DNA of 64,000 nucleotides from Larix kaempferi (taxonomy: Eukaryota; Streptophyta; Pinopsida; Pinales; Pinaceae). Each line of letters begins with the position of its first letter. Position 1 is the stretch's first letter. The notes beneath the pieces were generated by a model. It saw only the letters and a program-made list of their open reading frames with translations, was not told the DNA's origin and made no database searches. The translations under genes were made by a program, and so were the position numbers. Positions 22,864 through 33,198 of the stretch are shown here, in pieces. The stretch is from NCBI GenBank assembly GCA_027924585.1, contig BSBM01000826.1, positions 11,067,501 to 11,131,500 of the forward strand, read 5' to 3'.

Positions 22864-24111
22864 TCAAATGACACAAAAGTGCCAATGAAGCCAATCTAAT
22901 AACTGACCATCTGCTCGACTATGGCTTGCATTCCTTTTGAGTGAGTAAGGAAGACAGAAAACAAACCATTCCAAACATTCTCTGCTAATGAGTTCATGTC
23001 CCACAAATGTTAGAAAATTCATTTTCCCCTTAGACTGTAGTAAATTGGCATAAGGATCTTCAACAGTTTGAAATATTATCACGTCTCGAGATTCAGCAAG
23101 AATGCAAATATCTCTTTCAAGTTGATCCGCAAGACTATTCAACTGTGGATTCATGAAAGTGTATAGGGGAGCGTGATATTCTAATAACTGGGTGTTGACT
23201 GCATCTTCCTCAAGTATGAGCATCTCTGTTTCCCTTTTTGGTATGTCATCTATCCCATCTTTATACTTATCCACATCATTTTCCAAAACATCTTCAAACA
23301 ACAAACATCCTTCAAGATCATTAATCATGTCAACCCTATCTTCTTGATGGAAATAAATGGTGTCTAACAGCTGATCCCTTGGCGAAGAATCATCATCATA
23401 AATAGGTTCCTTCAAAGGATCGTCATAACTGTCAATGTTTAAATTTAGATTTACATGATTGAAAATGGAAGAAGTCTCACTTACATACCCTGGACTGTGT
23501 GAACAATGCAGATCTGACATTACAGGAGCTGTAATATGACCTTTCAGGAGTTGATCTATTTCATCTTCAGATAGAGGAGAAATTATGGAAATACTATGGA
23601 GGCGTCCACCTTTCTTGTTTAAGGAAAAATCAGCAGCATCAACTGAGGCCTGTTCTATCTTTTGTATTCCAAGAGAAGTACTGATTTTTAGTTTTTTAAG
23701 TGAATGAAATAAGACAGAGTCCTCTAGACCCACAACTTCTGAAATAGTGTCACATGGAGAGATGCTTATCTAACCTTCTTCTGAATTAGAAGACCACTGA
23801 CAAGACTGAAGAAAATTCTTATCCGGCTCGGGAGAAAAGATACAAAGGCCATCACCAATTTCATTCGAAAATTCAGAATTTAAAACTTGCCCTTCTTCAT
23901 CAAAAACAACAGAACCATCATTAAATTCTTCAATGACATCAAGTGCAACAGACTCTTCTTGATAAAAAATTTCTGAATGCGAAATGGAGACCTAGTTTTC
24001 TATTTGGCACTTTTCTACCCTATGGCAAACTCCTGCTTTTTGGGAATGATGACAGACTTGTTCTTCTTCTTCTTTAATTCCACTTTCAAAAAAGTTTATG
24101 GAGCTCTCCAT
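22864..24111 (-). pseudogene. TRG-1 ORF2: acidic protein of unknown function (416 codons, broken)
   Basis: The ATG at 24111-24109 overlaps the gag stop as TGATG. The frame then runs to a TGA at 22864, interrupted here by stops at about 23,990 and 23,773; 23733-22864 is open for 289 codons. The protein begins MESSINFFESGIKEEEEQV, is rich in Asp and Glu through its middle (DDIPKRETEMLILEEDAV), and ends with a more hydrophobic segment (LEWFVFCLPYSLKRN, LLDWLHWHFCVI). There is no D-S/T-G site, no knuckle and no polymerase motif. I do not recognise the family. The other three interiors carry the same ORF. Confidence 0.7.
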
Positions 24112-25436
24112 CACAGATTTCTGTTTTTGATTAGAAGCCTTAATTTTTGTTTTATCAATTCGAACGAAGCATAACAGAGGGGTAGATAGTCACTTTCAGC
24201 ATGTTTATTTTTAGAGGTCTGATCATGGATAGTGATTAGATTTTCTTCACTAACTACCTTGGGACTTATAAAGTTTTCAGTTGAAGCCATATCCAAACAA
24301 TCTTCTTCATACTTATCAAACTTATGTGGACTGAAATTTTCTTTAAAACCATCATTAACAGAAATTTCAGCAGGCTGATTGTAATTGACATAAAACAAGT
24401 CAGAGTTACCTTTTTCTGTCACATCACCCAGCTGATCATATCTTTGTTTGTCACGGGAAAAACTGGAATGCCAAGCCATTTCTCCTTGTCCATACTTCTC
24501 TTCGAACCCACATTCTTCTTCAATCCTCTCATCATTTTCTTTGCTCGATAATTTCCTGGACATTCTAAGATTATCTTCAACTTCTAAAGCATCAACGAAC
24601 ATATGTTGTAAACTGGAGGGATTTCTTTCCAAGAGAAGAAAAGAGAAATTGGAATGAAAAATAGATACATAATGTAACTTGGCAGCATTCTCTAGGGGCT
24701 GCATTTCTTTCGGCATATCATAATAGGCGCTCGCAAACCTCCTATTGAAACTGGATAAGGATTCCCCTTCCAGCACCCTCATAGAGTAAAATTTTGAAAG
24801 TACTAGGTCCCATGACCTCCTCTTACCCCAAAACTTCAAGAAGACATCAGAAAACCCCTCCCATGTGTCTATAGACTCTGGGTGTAAATGGAAAAACCAT
24901 TTCTTCACATATCCCTGGAAAGATTGAGCAAAAATCCTCATACAAACATCATCCTGATCCACCTCAAACAGATCCAGAAAATTTTCAAAGCCTTGAAGAT
25001 GCTTCTCAGCAGTAAGGCCTTCGATTTCTCCATCAAATTTAGGAAGGTATTTATGGTATTTAAGAGGATAATCATGGAGAACATGAGGTAGGTGAAGTGG
25101 CTTATATCGGTTTTGGATATTGGGAGAAACTGAACTATGTAAAGAGGATGTATTATCAGCTTTAGTATCCTGAGGTTCATAAGGCTAATCCTTACTGTCA
25201 TGCGGTTCAAGTAAAAGATCTTGATCAAAATCATATGTACAAAATGATGACACATTTTCAGTTTCTAAGGAAGGGCATACAGGAGTAAACCTATGGTCTT
25301 TTTTCGAATATAGTAAACAATAAGAAATTCTTTTTCCAAGCTTAGGAAAAGACAGGAAAAGATTTACAAGAAAGGATAAGATGTCTTGCAGAAAACTGAA
25401 ACTTGAGTACCTTGTCTTTTCATCATGCCTTTCCAT
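24111..25436 (-). pseudogene. TRG-1 gag (442 codons, one early stop)
   Basis: The frame starts MERHDEKTRYSSFSF at 25436 and ends at the TGA overlapping ORF2. The Retrotrans_gag core reads YLPKFDGEIEGLTAEKHLQ, then DVCMRIFAQSFQG, KKWFFHLHPESIDTWEGF, FLKFWGKRRSWDL and ESLSSFNRRFASAYYDMP. It continues with an acidic tail and has no zinc knuckle. In this copy one stop at about 25,185 splits the frame; the 283-codon piece 24111-24962 is open. Gag would package element RNA into virus-like particles supplied with enzymes by another element. Confidence 0.85.
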
Positions 25437-25609
25437 GTCTTCACAATGAGCTCATTTCCCAGTGGAGTCTGTCGGTTCTTTTTAAAAGCTTGATTCTGGA
25501 TCATGCCACCAATGGAGTCACTGAAATTTGGATTCTTTAAGATGGAGTCTCCAAGTGAAATATGTACAACCTTGCTGATGTTTGACCGTTGTTCACCATC
25601 AACAATCAA
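25364..25609 (-). other. TRG-1 leader ORF overlapping the gag start (81 codons)
   Basis: The ORF begins MIVDGEQRSNISKVVHI about 50 bases after the primer site and overlaps the gag frame by about 70 bases in another frame. The same ORF, same length, is open in interior 2 (51104-51349) and interior 3 (57914-58159). It may be the true N-terminus of Gag reached by frameshifting, or a translated leader. Confidence 0.45.
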
Positions 25610-25659
25610 AACTGAAAACTTTGTCGTTCATACCCAGGGGGGAAAATGAGACCTTTGCT

Positions 25660-25676
25660 CCCCGGCAACGGCGCCA
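25660..25676 (-). other. TRG-1 primer-binding site (tRNA-Asp)
   Basis: On the minus strand TGGCGCCGTTGCCGGGG, which is the perfect complement of the 17-base 3' end of plant tRNA-Asp. It lies three bases inside the 5' LTR. Confidence 0.9.
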
Positions 25677-26830
25677 AAATTTTAGCACTCGGATTTTCCT
25701 TGGGGTGTATCAAAGAAACCCCAAGGTAACCTATTTCAAACCAATCTTTAGACTGAAAGTTGGCCTCCTTCAGCCAGAGAGGGCTCTCTTAACAAATCTG
25801 CCATCCAATGTCACTACGACAGCAGTTTGACAATGAAACCCAAGGGCTAATTTGTAAATTTATAATAACAAAAACTTTGTTGGTTTTAAATGAGGTGGCT
25901 AGATCAACATGAACAGGATACCATTGGGCAATGGAGTCGAGAAAACAAAAAACTATGGACCAACAGTTAAACAAATATTTTCATACAAAGGCAAGATAGC
26001 TGTCTTATTACAGTCAATAAGATTTTTTGCAGGTGATAAGGAAAGAAATAAAGACATTCCATTAACAATGGGCATCAATTTTCAGATGAATCCACTGTTA
26101 ATTTTAGAGAAATAAATGGATACTCAGATGCGGATAAATCGAGGCACAGAACATGAATCTCAATCTATATGAACGTTCATCTAAGCATAGAAGAAAATGA
26201 CATAATGAAAGGCATAACGAAGAAAGTAAACTTGCACAAGCAGACAAAGGGAAAGGGTACAGGCTGCAATTTTTAAACAACACATGAATCTTTGATGAAA
26301 AATCTGTTTAGTTCTGAGATCTTTATTAATTTCTGAAAGCCCTTCAAAACACCCGAAATGGGTCTCTCCTTACAGAAAATCCAACCCCTTACATGTTGTA
26401 AAATGCATAATTTATACAAAAATTTGCCCTCTAAGCAAACCCTAACTGTATTTTTCTAAAAATAGCTTCTTGGAATAATAAACTAACTAATTTTTTACAA
26501 ATAAAACAAATCTGGAGCGGTTGCAAAATATCTCGAGTGAGAGAATATAGAGGAATTTTGAAATTTTCTTCAAACTGCTAATTCCAGGGCTTAAAATCAT
26601 CCTTATTTTCCACTTGTCGAATATCCTGGAAATGAAATTCTATTTGCTATTTCAATGCCTATAAAACTGGATCTTCCTGCTACCTATGTTCCTTTTCTTT
26701 AACTACCTATTGTTTATGTGCCAACCGCTGAGTGCTGTCGTATGGTTTTGCTCATTCCTTTGCCCTCGTCCACTTCATCTTTGACCTGTTGAGCTGTTCT
26801 CCGAGCCCTCGGCAATATCCTCAATATAAA

Positions 26831-27082
26831 CTATGTTTCCTTTGTCTTTGCATACGATATGCCCTGCATCTTCATTTTCCTCAAGTAGCACTCCTCATAA
26901 GCAGCAAATCCATTTTTTAAAAGAGTCGATAGACCATTATGAATCATGAAAGTCCTAAGCTGGTATATCAAGAATTTCAACTTAATCATCAGTTTTTCAG
27001 CTTGATTAGCCAAGTCACCATCCTCAAACATCCTTGCCTCAAAACTAGACTCCGTGTGATTTATTAGCACTACATATCTCAC
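26831..27082 (-). pseudogene. RNL: Captured fragment of plant tRNA ligase RNL, second piece (LTR 1)
   Basis: The 83-codon minus piece contains EKLMIKLKFLIYQLRTFMIH, then NGLSTLLKNGFAAYEECYLR. In plant tRNA ligase (RNL/TRL1) the ligase domain ends with a segment of the pattern LMIKMKFLTYKLRTFLIRNG, then LF.DG..AYK.YYLRQMK, so residue order and spacing agree over about 50 positions. The preceding MRYVVLINHTESSFEARMFE is not recognisable. It is an exon-sized fragment with no catalytic motif. Identification is from memory of the family. Confidence 0.7.
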
Positions 27083-27093
27083 GTAACCCTTGT

Positions 27094-27312
27094 CTAGGCT
27101 CGCATGAAGCTTTCAGGGATGAGCGGAAGTGGCACTTCTTCCAACGCTTTATTTAGATGTGTAACAATCTCAGAGTTTACAATTCGGGCCACAAAACCCT
27201 CTAAAATTTCACCTTGCACCTCAACATGATCTTTCGTTCCTGGCACTGAAATGTCAGCAATTTTATCCCTAACTTCACACGCTGTTCTTGCAGTACCCTC
27301 TTCACAAAGGTA
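27094..27312 (-). pseudogene. RNL: Captured fragment of plant tRNA ligase RNL, first piece (LTR 1)
   Basis: The frame reads [20 protein letters not shown], then [19 protein letters not shown]. In plant RNL the adenylyltransferase (ligase) domain has LCEEG.AT.VC..LD..ADI followed by [20 protein letters not shown]. The match is nearly continuous over 50 residues. It is fused in frame behind the HIR fragment and ends SFMRA-stop. About 170 residues of RNL are missing between this and the second piece. Confidence 0.75.
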
Positions 27313-27573
27313 TGAGAAAGCAAGTACACTGTCCCTAAGGCCATCCACAATTGCTTTTCGTTGACGAGTAATACCCAATCCAGATAAATACTTTGCTTCT
27401 GCTTCACCTTCTGCTCATTTGATTTGCAAGATTTTCTCTGCCTCAGCTTTGTATTTTGTTGCTACCCCCATTCTTGTGGCTGCATTTATTTCATTCATTG
27501 CTCTCTTCATAGTTTCATTAGGCTCTATATCAACAATGAGAGTTTGCACTATCTGAAATCCATAGTTTTTCAT
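27313..27573 (-). pseudogene. HIR: Captured fragment of a HIR (SPFH/band 7) gene (LTR 1)
   Basis: Minus frame: [18 protein letters not shown], then [21 protein letters not shown], stop, [20 protein letters not shown], then [11 protein letters not shown]. This is the well-conserved C-terminal half of the hypersensitive-induced response proteins (membrane-microdomain SPFH family). In LTR 1 and LTR D an Arg CGA codon has become TGA, a CpG-type change absent from LTR A and C. No promoter or N-terminal HIR exons are present. Confidence 0.85.
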
Positions 27574-27719
27574 AACCTTTTAACTAAAATCGTGGTTTTC
27601 TTTCTCCTAATTCTGCAAATGAATGGCGTTAGGGTTCTCGGAATTTTTCAAGAAAAGTATGAAAAAAAAAATAAGATGACCTTCTTTTATTCCCCACAAA
27701 AATAACCGAGGTGGTACCA

Positions 27720-27990
27720 CACGGCCTTTGCAGTGCTAGGTGTTTCTTCACTATCGCTGGGCAATGATACCTTGGAGCTATCCTTCCTTGTATTGTATCT
27801 ACGTGAATGCACGCGGATCTTTGACTTCAATCAATAGAAATCTGAGGCATCGCTGGAAGACTTCCAAATGAATTTGTTACAGGTTGAGGTATTGTAACCA
27901 TTATATTCTGCTAAGTGGGTTGTCCAAACATGCTTTGCCCAAAAGTTGGAATTGATACGCCACCCAAACCATCAGAAGCAGCTAACGAAG
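27720..27990 (-). pseudogene. NUP98: Captured fragment of a NUP98-type nucleoporin (LTR 1)
   Basis: One frame on the minus strand reads LFSTSLAASDGLGGVSIPTF, GQSMFGQPT, stop, QNIMVTIPQPVTNSFGSLP and AMPQISI. A shifted continuation gives HSRRYNTRKDSSKVSLPSDS then EETPSTAKA. Plant NUP98 has an FG-repeat end followed by NIMVT.PQ..TNPFGTLPA.PQISIG and, after a segment missing here, RR.R...R.Y...KV.FF.DDEE.SSTPKA. Order and spacing agree. The unidentified stretch just upstream (28010-28190) also looks coding but I cannot name it. Confidence 0.65.
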
Positions 27991-28509
27991 TGCTGAAAAG
28001 ATACTCATCTCATGTCAAATCCTGTATCCTGGCTGCGAATGGCCGAATTTACCAAACTTCGACGACCTTCCGAAAGCTTTCTGTATCTTATCAGGCTTTG
28101 GATTGTAAACAAACCATTCGTATTTCACAGATAAGTCAACAGCAGAATGGTCTTCGACGGTGGCTGATTGCTGGCTTGACTCATTCATGAGTAGCCTAAA
28201 AATGATCTTCCTGTATCCATGTTAGCTCAGAAAACTCGGTCACCAGTCAAGTTTTTTACACGTAGCTGCAGGAGCCATCATATGTTGCAAGTTTTAAATA
28301 CCCATTATGGCTAAAACCCTAATTTTCTTCTTTCGCCGAACGAAATCTCACAAATCTTTGCGCCACTACCTCTGAATGTGAAAGAAATGAGATAAGATCG
28401 TGCTAGGGGAAGCATTGGGATAGAGTCGACGAGCTTGTGGTAAAATAGTGTCAGGGTTTTGTCATTCTGTTATAAACAATAAAATGCCAAAAGAGGATAC
28501 CACTTCCCC

Positions 28510-28517
28510 TTTTTATA
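28510..28517 (-). promoter_or_regulatory. TATA-like box in LTR 1
   Basis: Minus strand AATATAAAAAGGGG. Counterparts read GTATAAAAAGG in LTR A (43276-43283) and LTR B (47328-47335). LTR D (61060-61067) matches LTR 1, while LTR C is mutated here. It lies about 990 bases inside the LTR, upstream of all captured fragments in the element's sense. Confidence 0.5.
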
Positions 28518-29504
28518 TTCCCGCCAATGGTTTGTCTTTCTAAAAATGGTACCGCATGGCCCATTTAGTGGTCTTCAATACCACTTTTACATATGCTGGT
28601 GAATCAAAAACGTACACGTTGGATGGTGGTTTTCGCACCGCACCGACTTCATCTCCTATACACCGAGAATTTTGTAAATGCGGTGTCATGCGGACCGTTG
28701 ATCCATTTTGAAACTTCTCCATTTGACCTCGTTACGTGTTAGCATGGGAATCAAGGATTTGAAAATGCAGCAGTCGCAACAACCTCTCCTCTACATAGCT
28801 TTTACACTTCGAAGAAAAACCTGGGCGCGCCAAATACGTTTTATACATGTTTTCAATCTCGGCCTTTATCCCACATGCAAAATGAAAGAATGTCTTATAC
28901 TCCTTATATATCCGATGGCTCACTACATATTTCAAGTAACAAACGGGAAAATCTTTTGCGTTGAAGGATAAGTGATGCTTTAACCCTCATGGCTTCCGCG
29001 CTTGGTCTCATGGTGAATCCCTCGATGCTGGGAACATACCTTTTGCTCCATTTTAATTCGACACTTTGGCCCAATATAAAGAATACAACAAACCTTTTTT
29101 TTTTTTATGAAGTCTCCTTACTTCATAAAATTGATTTTTTGGCTAAAAATTAAAATATCAAAAACCTTCAAAAAGCTTTAACTTTTGGAAAATAGAATAT
29201 TGAAGCTTTTCCTATTCATAAAACCTCCAATTATGCCCAAATTGTGAAAACCTTTCTCCATACTTAGTTTTTTTTTCGTCTTTAGCCAGTAAAAATATTA
29301 AACACTTTTCTTCGTAAGTTTTGGCTTAGGTTAAAAGCTGTCAAGGCTGCTTTCGACTTGGGTTTTAAAATTTTTCTAGGTCCTTTATAAAAGCCTTAGT
29401 TCACAAATACCCAGGACCATTTTTTTTTCTACAACTTAAGACAAATCGCTCTTTCTCTGGCAGGCTCGAAACCCCCCGTCATTGATGATTATTGAATGCT
29501 AACA

Positions 29505-32500
29505 ACTAGGCTTACTCTACTTTAGTTGCACTTGTTGAGGATAACGGGTTGATTCTAGTTGTTCCACCTTGGTTTTTTAGTATGGCTTCTAGATGAAACA
29601 CTGAGAATATGGCGGTTGAAATGACTCTCAAAAGATGGTAGGTAGAAGGCATGGATAATTTTAGGGGCTAAATTTAGCCCATGGGATAAATTAAGGGGGT
29701 TACAAAAATTTCGTGGGCTATTTTCTTATATGGAAAGGTTTTTTTTAGTTGAAATATATTTGCCCAATATTTATTAGAGAATAAATAAATCCAAAACAAA
29801 TAGCCTCCCATATATTAATGAGAAAAATGAAAAAAACTATTTTCACCTTAGCAAAATCTGCCTCCAATTTATGTTTTGCCCCCGATTTCTAAATGGTTGT
29901 GGAATCATTCCTTCGCCCCCAATTTTTCAGTAGCGGCGAGACTCCCATGGTTATTTTGCACTCCAGTTTCTGTGTAATTTAGGCACACAATTGCATGCTC
30001 CTGGATTTTTAGTCAATTTCATGTTGGTACCTTCTTTCACCTCTTGATCTCTAGTATTCGAGGGAAAATCAAGGGCAATTTTGTCCTATATAAAGAGTGT
30101 AATGATTCATGGTTCACGAACATTGGATTTCACTTGTAGGGTGAAGGTTATGTTTTATGTGATTCCAGTTTTCATTCTTAGTGTTCTCAACATATTAATC
30201 TGCACGAAACATCTCCATTGTTGAAAGCTCAAGTCTTGAAGGGGCATACCGCACATGCAATTTATCAGAGAATACATACTCGCATCATGTTTTTTATCCA
30301 ATAATTAATGCAGTGTGCTTTTTATCATGCATTTTATCTGCAACTACAATAGATTATTATAGTGTAAGTTTGTCTTTTATCATTATTTTTATCATGGATG
30401 TTTTTCAAGGCGTGTTCAATTCTATGGCACTCATGATTCTTAGTGCTTATTGAGTGTTTTTAGGGTTTTTATGTATCCTAGGATTACTGGTTTCGTGAAA
30501 GCAATATAGAGCTAAGAAGATATGATTTATTTTATGCCTTTTCAAGTTTAAACCATCGACTAACATTTAAATGTTATTAGTGGTTGTTACTCTTGATGGA
30601 GAGATGCCACGTGGTTTTATATATTCAAAGTAAATTTGTCCTAGTTATTTAATATATGCTTTTATTAAGATCTTGCTCTGTGATTATTATTGGACCCGAG
30701 GCTTTCATGAGAGTGTGTATGTTCATATTTTTTGTGTGTTATTCTTTATGTTTGTGATATTTGTAATATAAATCAATGCACATTGATTATAATGTTGGGG
30801 CTACAATGGAATGGCAATTATTTTGACATTATCTTCTTGTATAGTTGTCCAAAGCCTTCAGGTAGATTCTTTTATTTGTATCGATGAGTTCGTGACTCGT
30901 AGATTTTTTATTTGTATTTCCAAGTTCATCAATTTTAATTGTAACAATTTTTTTGGGGGTTTGGTATTCATTTTACGGTATTTTTCTTTTTGCAAGGATC
31001 ATTCAGTAGTAAAATATTTTTTTGTAATTTGTTTTGATGTGTAATCGCTATCATCATTCAAAAATGGATCTAGTTATGTATGATGAATATATGATTTAGT
31101 TGGAGCACGATACTTATTTCCATCATGATTATATATAATATGTACAAGGAAGGTTTGACATGATATGTAGACATTCTGCTATTTCATATCTTGTCTTTTG
31201 CATTCAATGATGGTGCGAAACCATTTTTACAAAATTTTGCATGCTTTTGAAAATTTGAAGGACATAGATATAGAAACCACCTCAGTTTATCTCAGAAAAA
31301 ATAGTCTTTCGAAGTAGTTCTAATGATATGCATGATGATGCATTAATGTGCTTTCTATTCTTGTTAGTGTCTGTTCTTATTCCTAATAACCCTTGCAAGT
31401 TTCTCACTAACTCTAAAAATTCTAAGTCAAATGACATAATTCATATTTTGATTGTCAAGAAAAATAGGAAAAGGTGGTATTCATATCTATAAACAAAAAA
31501 TCATGTTGTTTTTTTCTTAGAGGGTAGCTTAAAAATGTGAGGTTTGGAAAATAAGTTATTTGGGAATTCATACACTATATTAAGCTTGTGGGTCTCGATA
31601 AGACCCCACATTGTAATACTGGTTCATGGGTGCCATAATCACTCCACGATGTAAAGTGTTCAAATATATCAATTTGTGAGCCTGTCAAGATTTAGGTCCC
31701 CACATGTCTGTGGGAACATTAAGGGACAAGATAACATGTGGAGTCCCCACTTTCCCTAGATCTAGTTAGTGCAGTTATGTTTCACTAACACATTTATTCG
31801 TGAGTGAATGAATATCGCTTGTGAAATGTATAAATAAATTCCTCCTCTCGTCATTCATGTATTTTTTCATTTGATATTTTAGGATTTGAGAGAGTCCAAA
31901 GTTGGGCTTTGGTATATACTCTTCTATTGCACTACCTTAGTAATCTATAGAATCAAAAGTTGAGTCTTCCTCACAAAAGATTCACCAAGATGTTACAAGG
32001 TTTTATAATTCGATGAAAGATTCTCCAAGTTTTTCCAATATTTTATAATTTAATGAAATATACGTCAAGATTTTAAAATATCTTAGAATTTAGTGAAAGA
32101 TTCGCCAATATTTTACAAGATTCTATAATAGAATGAAAATTTAGCTAAAACATTTATATACATATTATATTATTGATAAAATAGCCTTCAAATTTTCCCA
32201 TATATTAGAGAGATTCCCCCTTTTATTATACATATAAATTTTGGGGGGTTCTTAAAATTATCCCTCGTAGAAGGGATGAGACAAGTCATGGAGTATTTCA
32301 ACACACACATGAAAAAGCAAAAGGTCAAACATGAGGTAATGGAAACTAAGTTGAATGCATGCATTTGAAGTGTGGTAAGCTTTCTAGTCATTTTGAAATG
32401 AACTATAACATAATTATGGTGCTTATGCAAGGGTTCCCAACCTAGAGTGAATCATCCATTGTTTCATTGTTAAAAATAAGTTATGTTTTTATTTTGTACC

Positions 32501-33058
32501 GTTATGAAGAAGTGTGATGGGTCAAGGTAAATTGAATAGAATTTATAAGAAAAATTGTTTAGCTCATCTATAAAGTTGCAATCCAAAAACAATCTTTAAA
32601 AAAATATTAAAATTAAAATAAAATAGAAAAATCATTTCACCAAATTATTAAACATATTCTTAAAAACAAAATTAATAAAAAAATATGAGTTAACTAAATT
32701 ATAACTATATTCTTTTCCTTTCCTTCTTATTTATAAAAAATATTCTTTTCATTCTTTATATAAACTAAAATATACCACTTATGTTTAAAATTTATTAAAA
32801 ATATATCAAATTATATAAATATTAATGTTAATTATTATATATAAGTAACTAAAACCGACTTTAAAAATAAAAATAATAAGATATAAATATTAATGAAGTT
32901 TATTATATAAATGTCACAAAAATGTCAACCCTATTCTTTTCATTTCCTTTATAAAATGAAATATAATAAACCACATAGCCTTTCAACTGGATGTATACAT
33001 AAGAATGGTTCATGAAATACTTGCAACGACGAAAATATTGATGCAAATTTATTTCCAT
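29505..33058. other. AT-rich intergenic spacer; first 1.95 kb duplicated at the window's right end
   Basis: No gene is supported; open frames here are short and of biased composition. Positions 29505-31454 recur at 62053-64000 with roughly a dozen substitutions seen by eye. A small hairpin (TGTGGGTCT with AGACCCCACA) sits at 31587-31610. From 32560 to 32960 the sequence is almost pure A/T. Confidence 0.7.
31978..32137. repeat. 40-bp tandem repeat, four units
   Basis: Units start at 31978, 32018, 32058 and 32098, each resembling AGATTC-CCAA-ATTTTA followed by TATAATT-GATGAA. Units are diverged (about 65-80% alike) but the period is exact. Confidence 0.75.
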
Positions 33059-33198
33059 AGTAAATCATATTTATTTCCAAAACCAAAATTCTCCGCTCGG
33101 TTCTATACTGAACCAAACATAAAGAAATAGTAAATCATATTTATTTCCAAAACCAAAATTCTCCGGTGGGTTCTATACTGAACCAAACATAAAGAAAT
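33059..33198. repeat. 70-bp direct tandem duplication covering the end of the ABI4-like gene
   Basis: 33059-33128 and 33129-33198 are nearly identical (AGTAAATCATATTTATTTCC ... AAAGAAAT). The right unit contains the last codons and stop of the CDS, so the left unit is a copy of that end now sitting in the 3' UTR. Confidence 0.9.

Larger units (their letters stand above)
22023..29504 (-). mobile_element. TRG-1: non-autonomous gag-only LTR retrotransposon, 3' LTR truncated
   Basis: On the minus strand this reads 5' LTR (25680-29504), tRNA-Asp primer site, leader ORF, gag, ORF2, then a truncated 3' LTR (22023-22595). The interior is about 3.1 kb and contains no protease, RT, RNase H or integrase, so replication would depend on a gypsy element in trans. 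LTR ends are TGTTAGCA...TGCTAACA, judged from copies C and D. This resembles the TR-GAG class of plant elements known for carrying Gag only, but the LTR is longer than the interior and a second ORF is present. The outer half of the 3' LTR is lost at 22023. Confidence 0.85.
25680..29504 (-). repeat. LTR 1: full 5' LTR of TRG-1 (3.8 kb)
   Basis: Plus-strand start TTTTAGCACTCGG (TGTTAGCAC in LTR C) and end GAATGCTAACA. Captured host-gene fragments lie at 26831-27990. A TATA-like box is at 28510-28517 and a possible AATAAA poly(A) signal near 26323-26328, both on the minus strand. If these are used, the captured fragments fall in the transcribed R region. From 29505 the sequence is non-element flank. 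Confidence 0.85.

Noticed and set aside
27915-28190. Plus-strand ORF of 91 codons, repeated at 42681 and 46733
   Set aside because: It is the antisense of the NUP98 fragment; the protein resemblance is on the minus strand.
28708-28971. Plus-strand ORF of about 85 codons recurring in every TRG LTR, with an antisense ORF of 67 codons
   Set aside because: Recurrence reflects LTR copying. Neither strand shows a recognisable domain, and frame lengths vary with point changes.
31978-32137. CRISPR-like array
   Set aside because: Direct 40-bp tandem units with no spacers, in plant DNA; an ordinary minisatellite.
29505-33058. Search for tRNA, rRNA or other RNA genes here and elsewhere
   Set aside because: No T-loop or B-box pattern with a matching acceptor stem was found. 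The tRNA-Asp match at 25660 is a primer site, not a gene.
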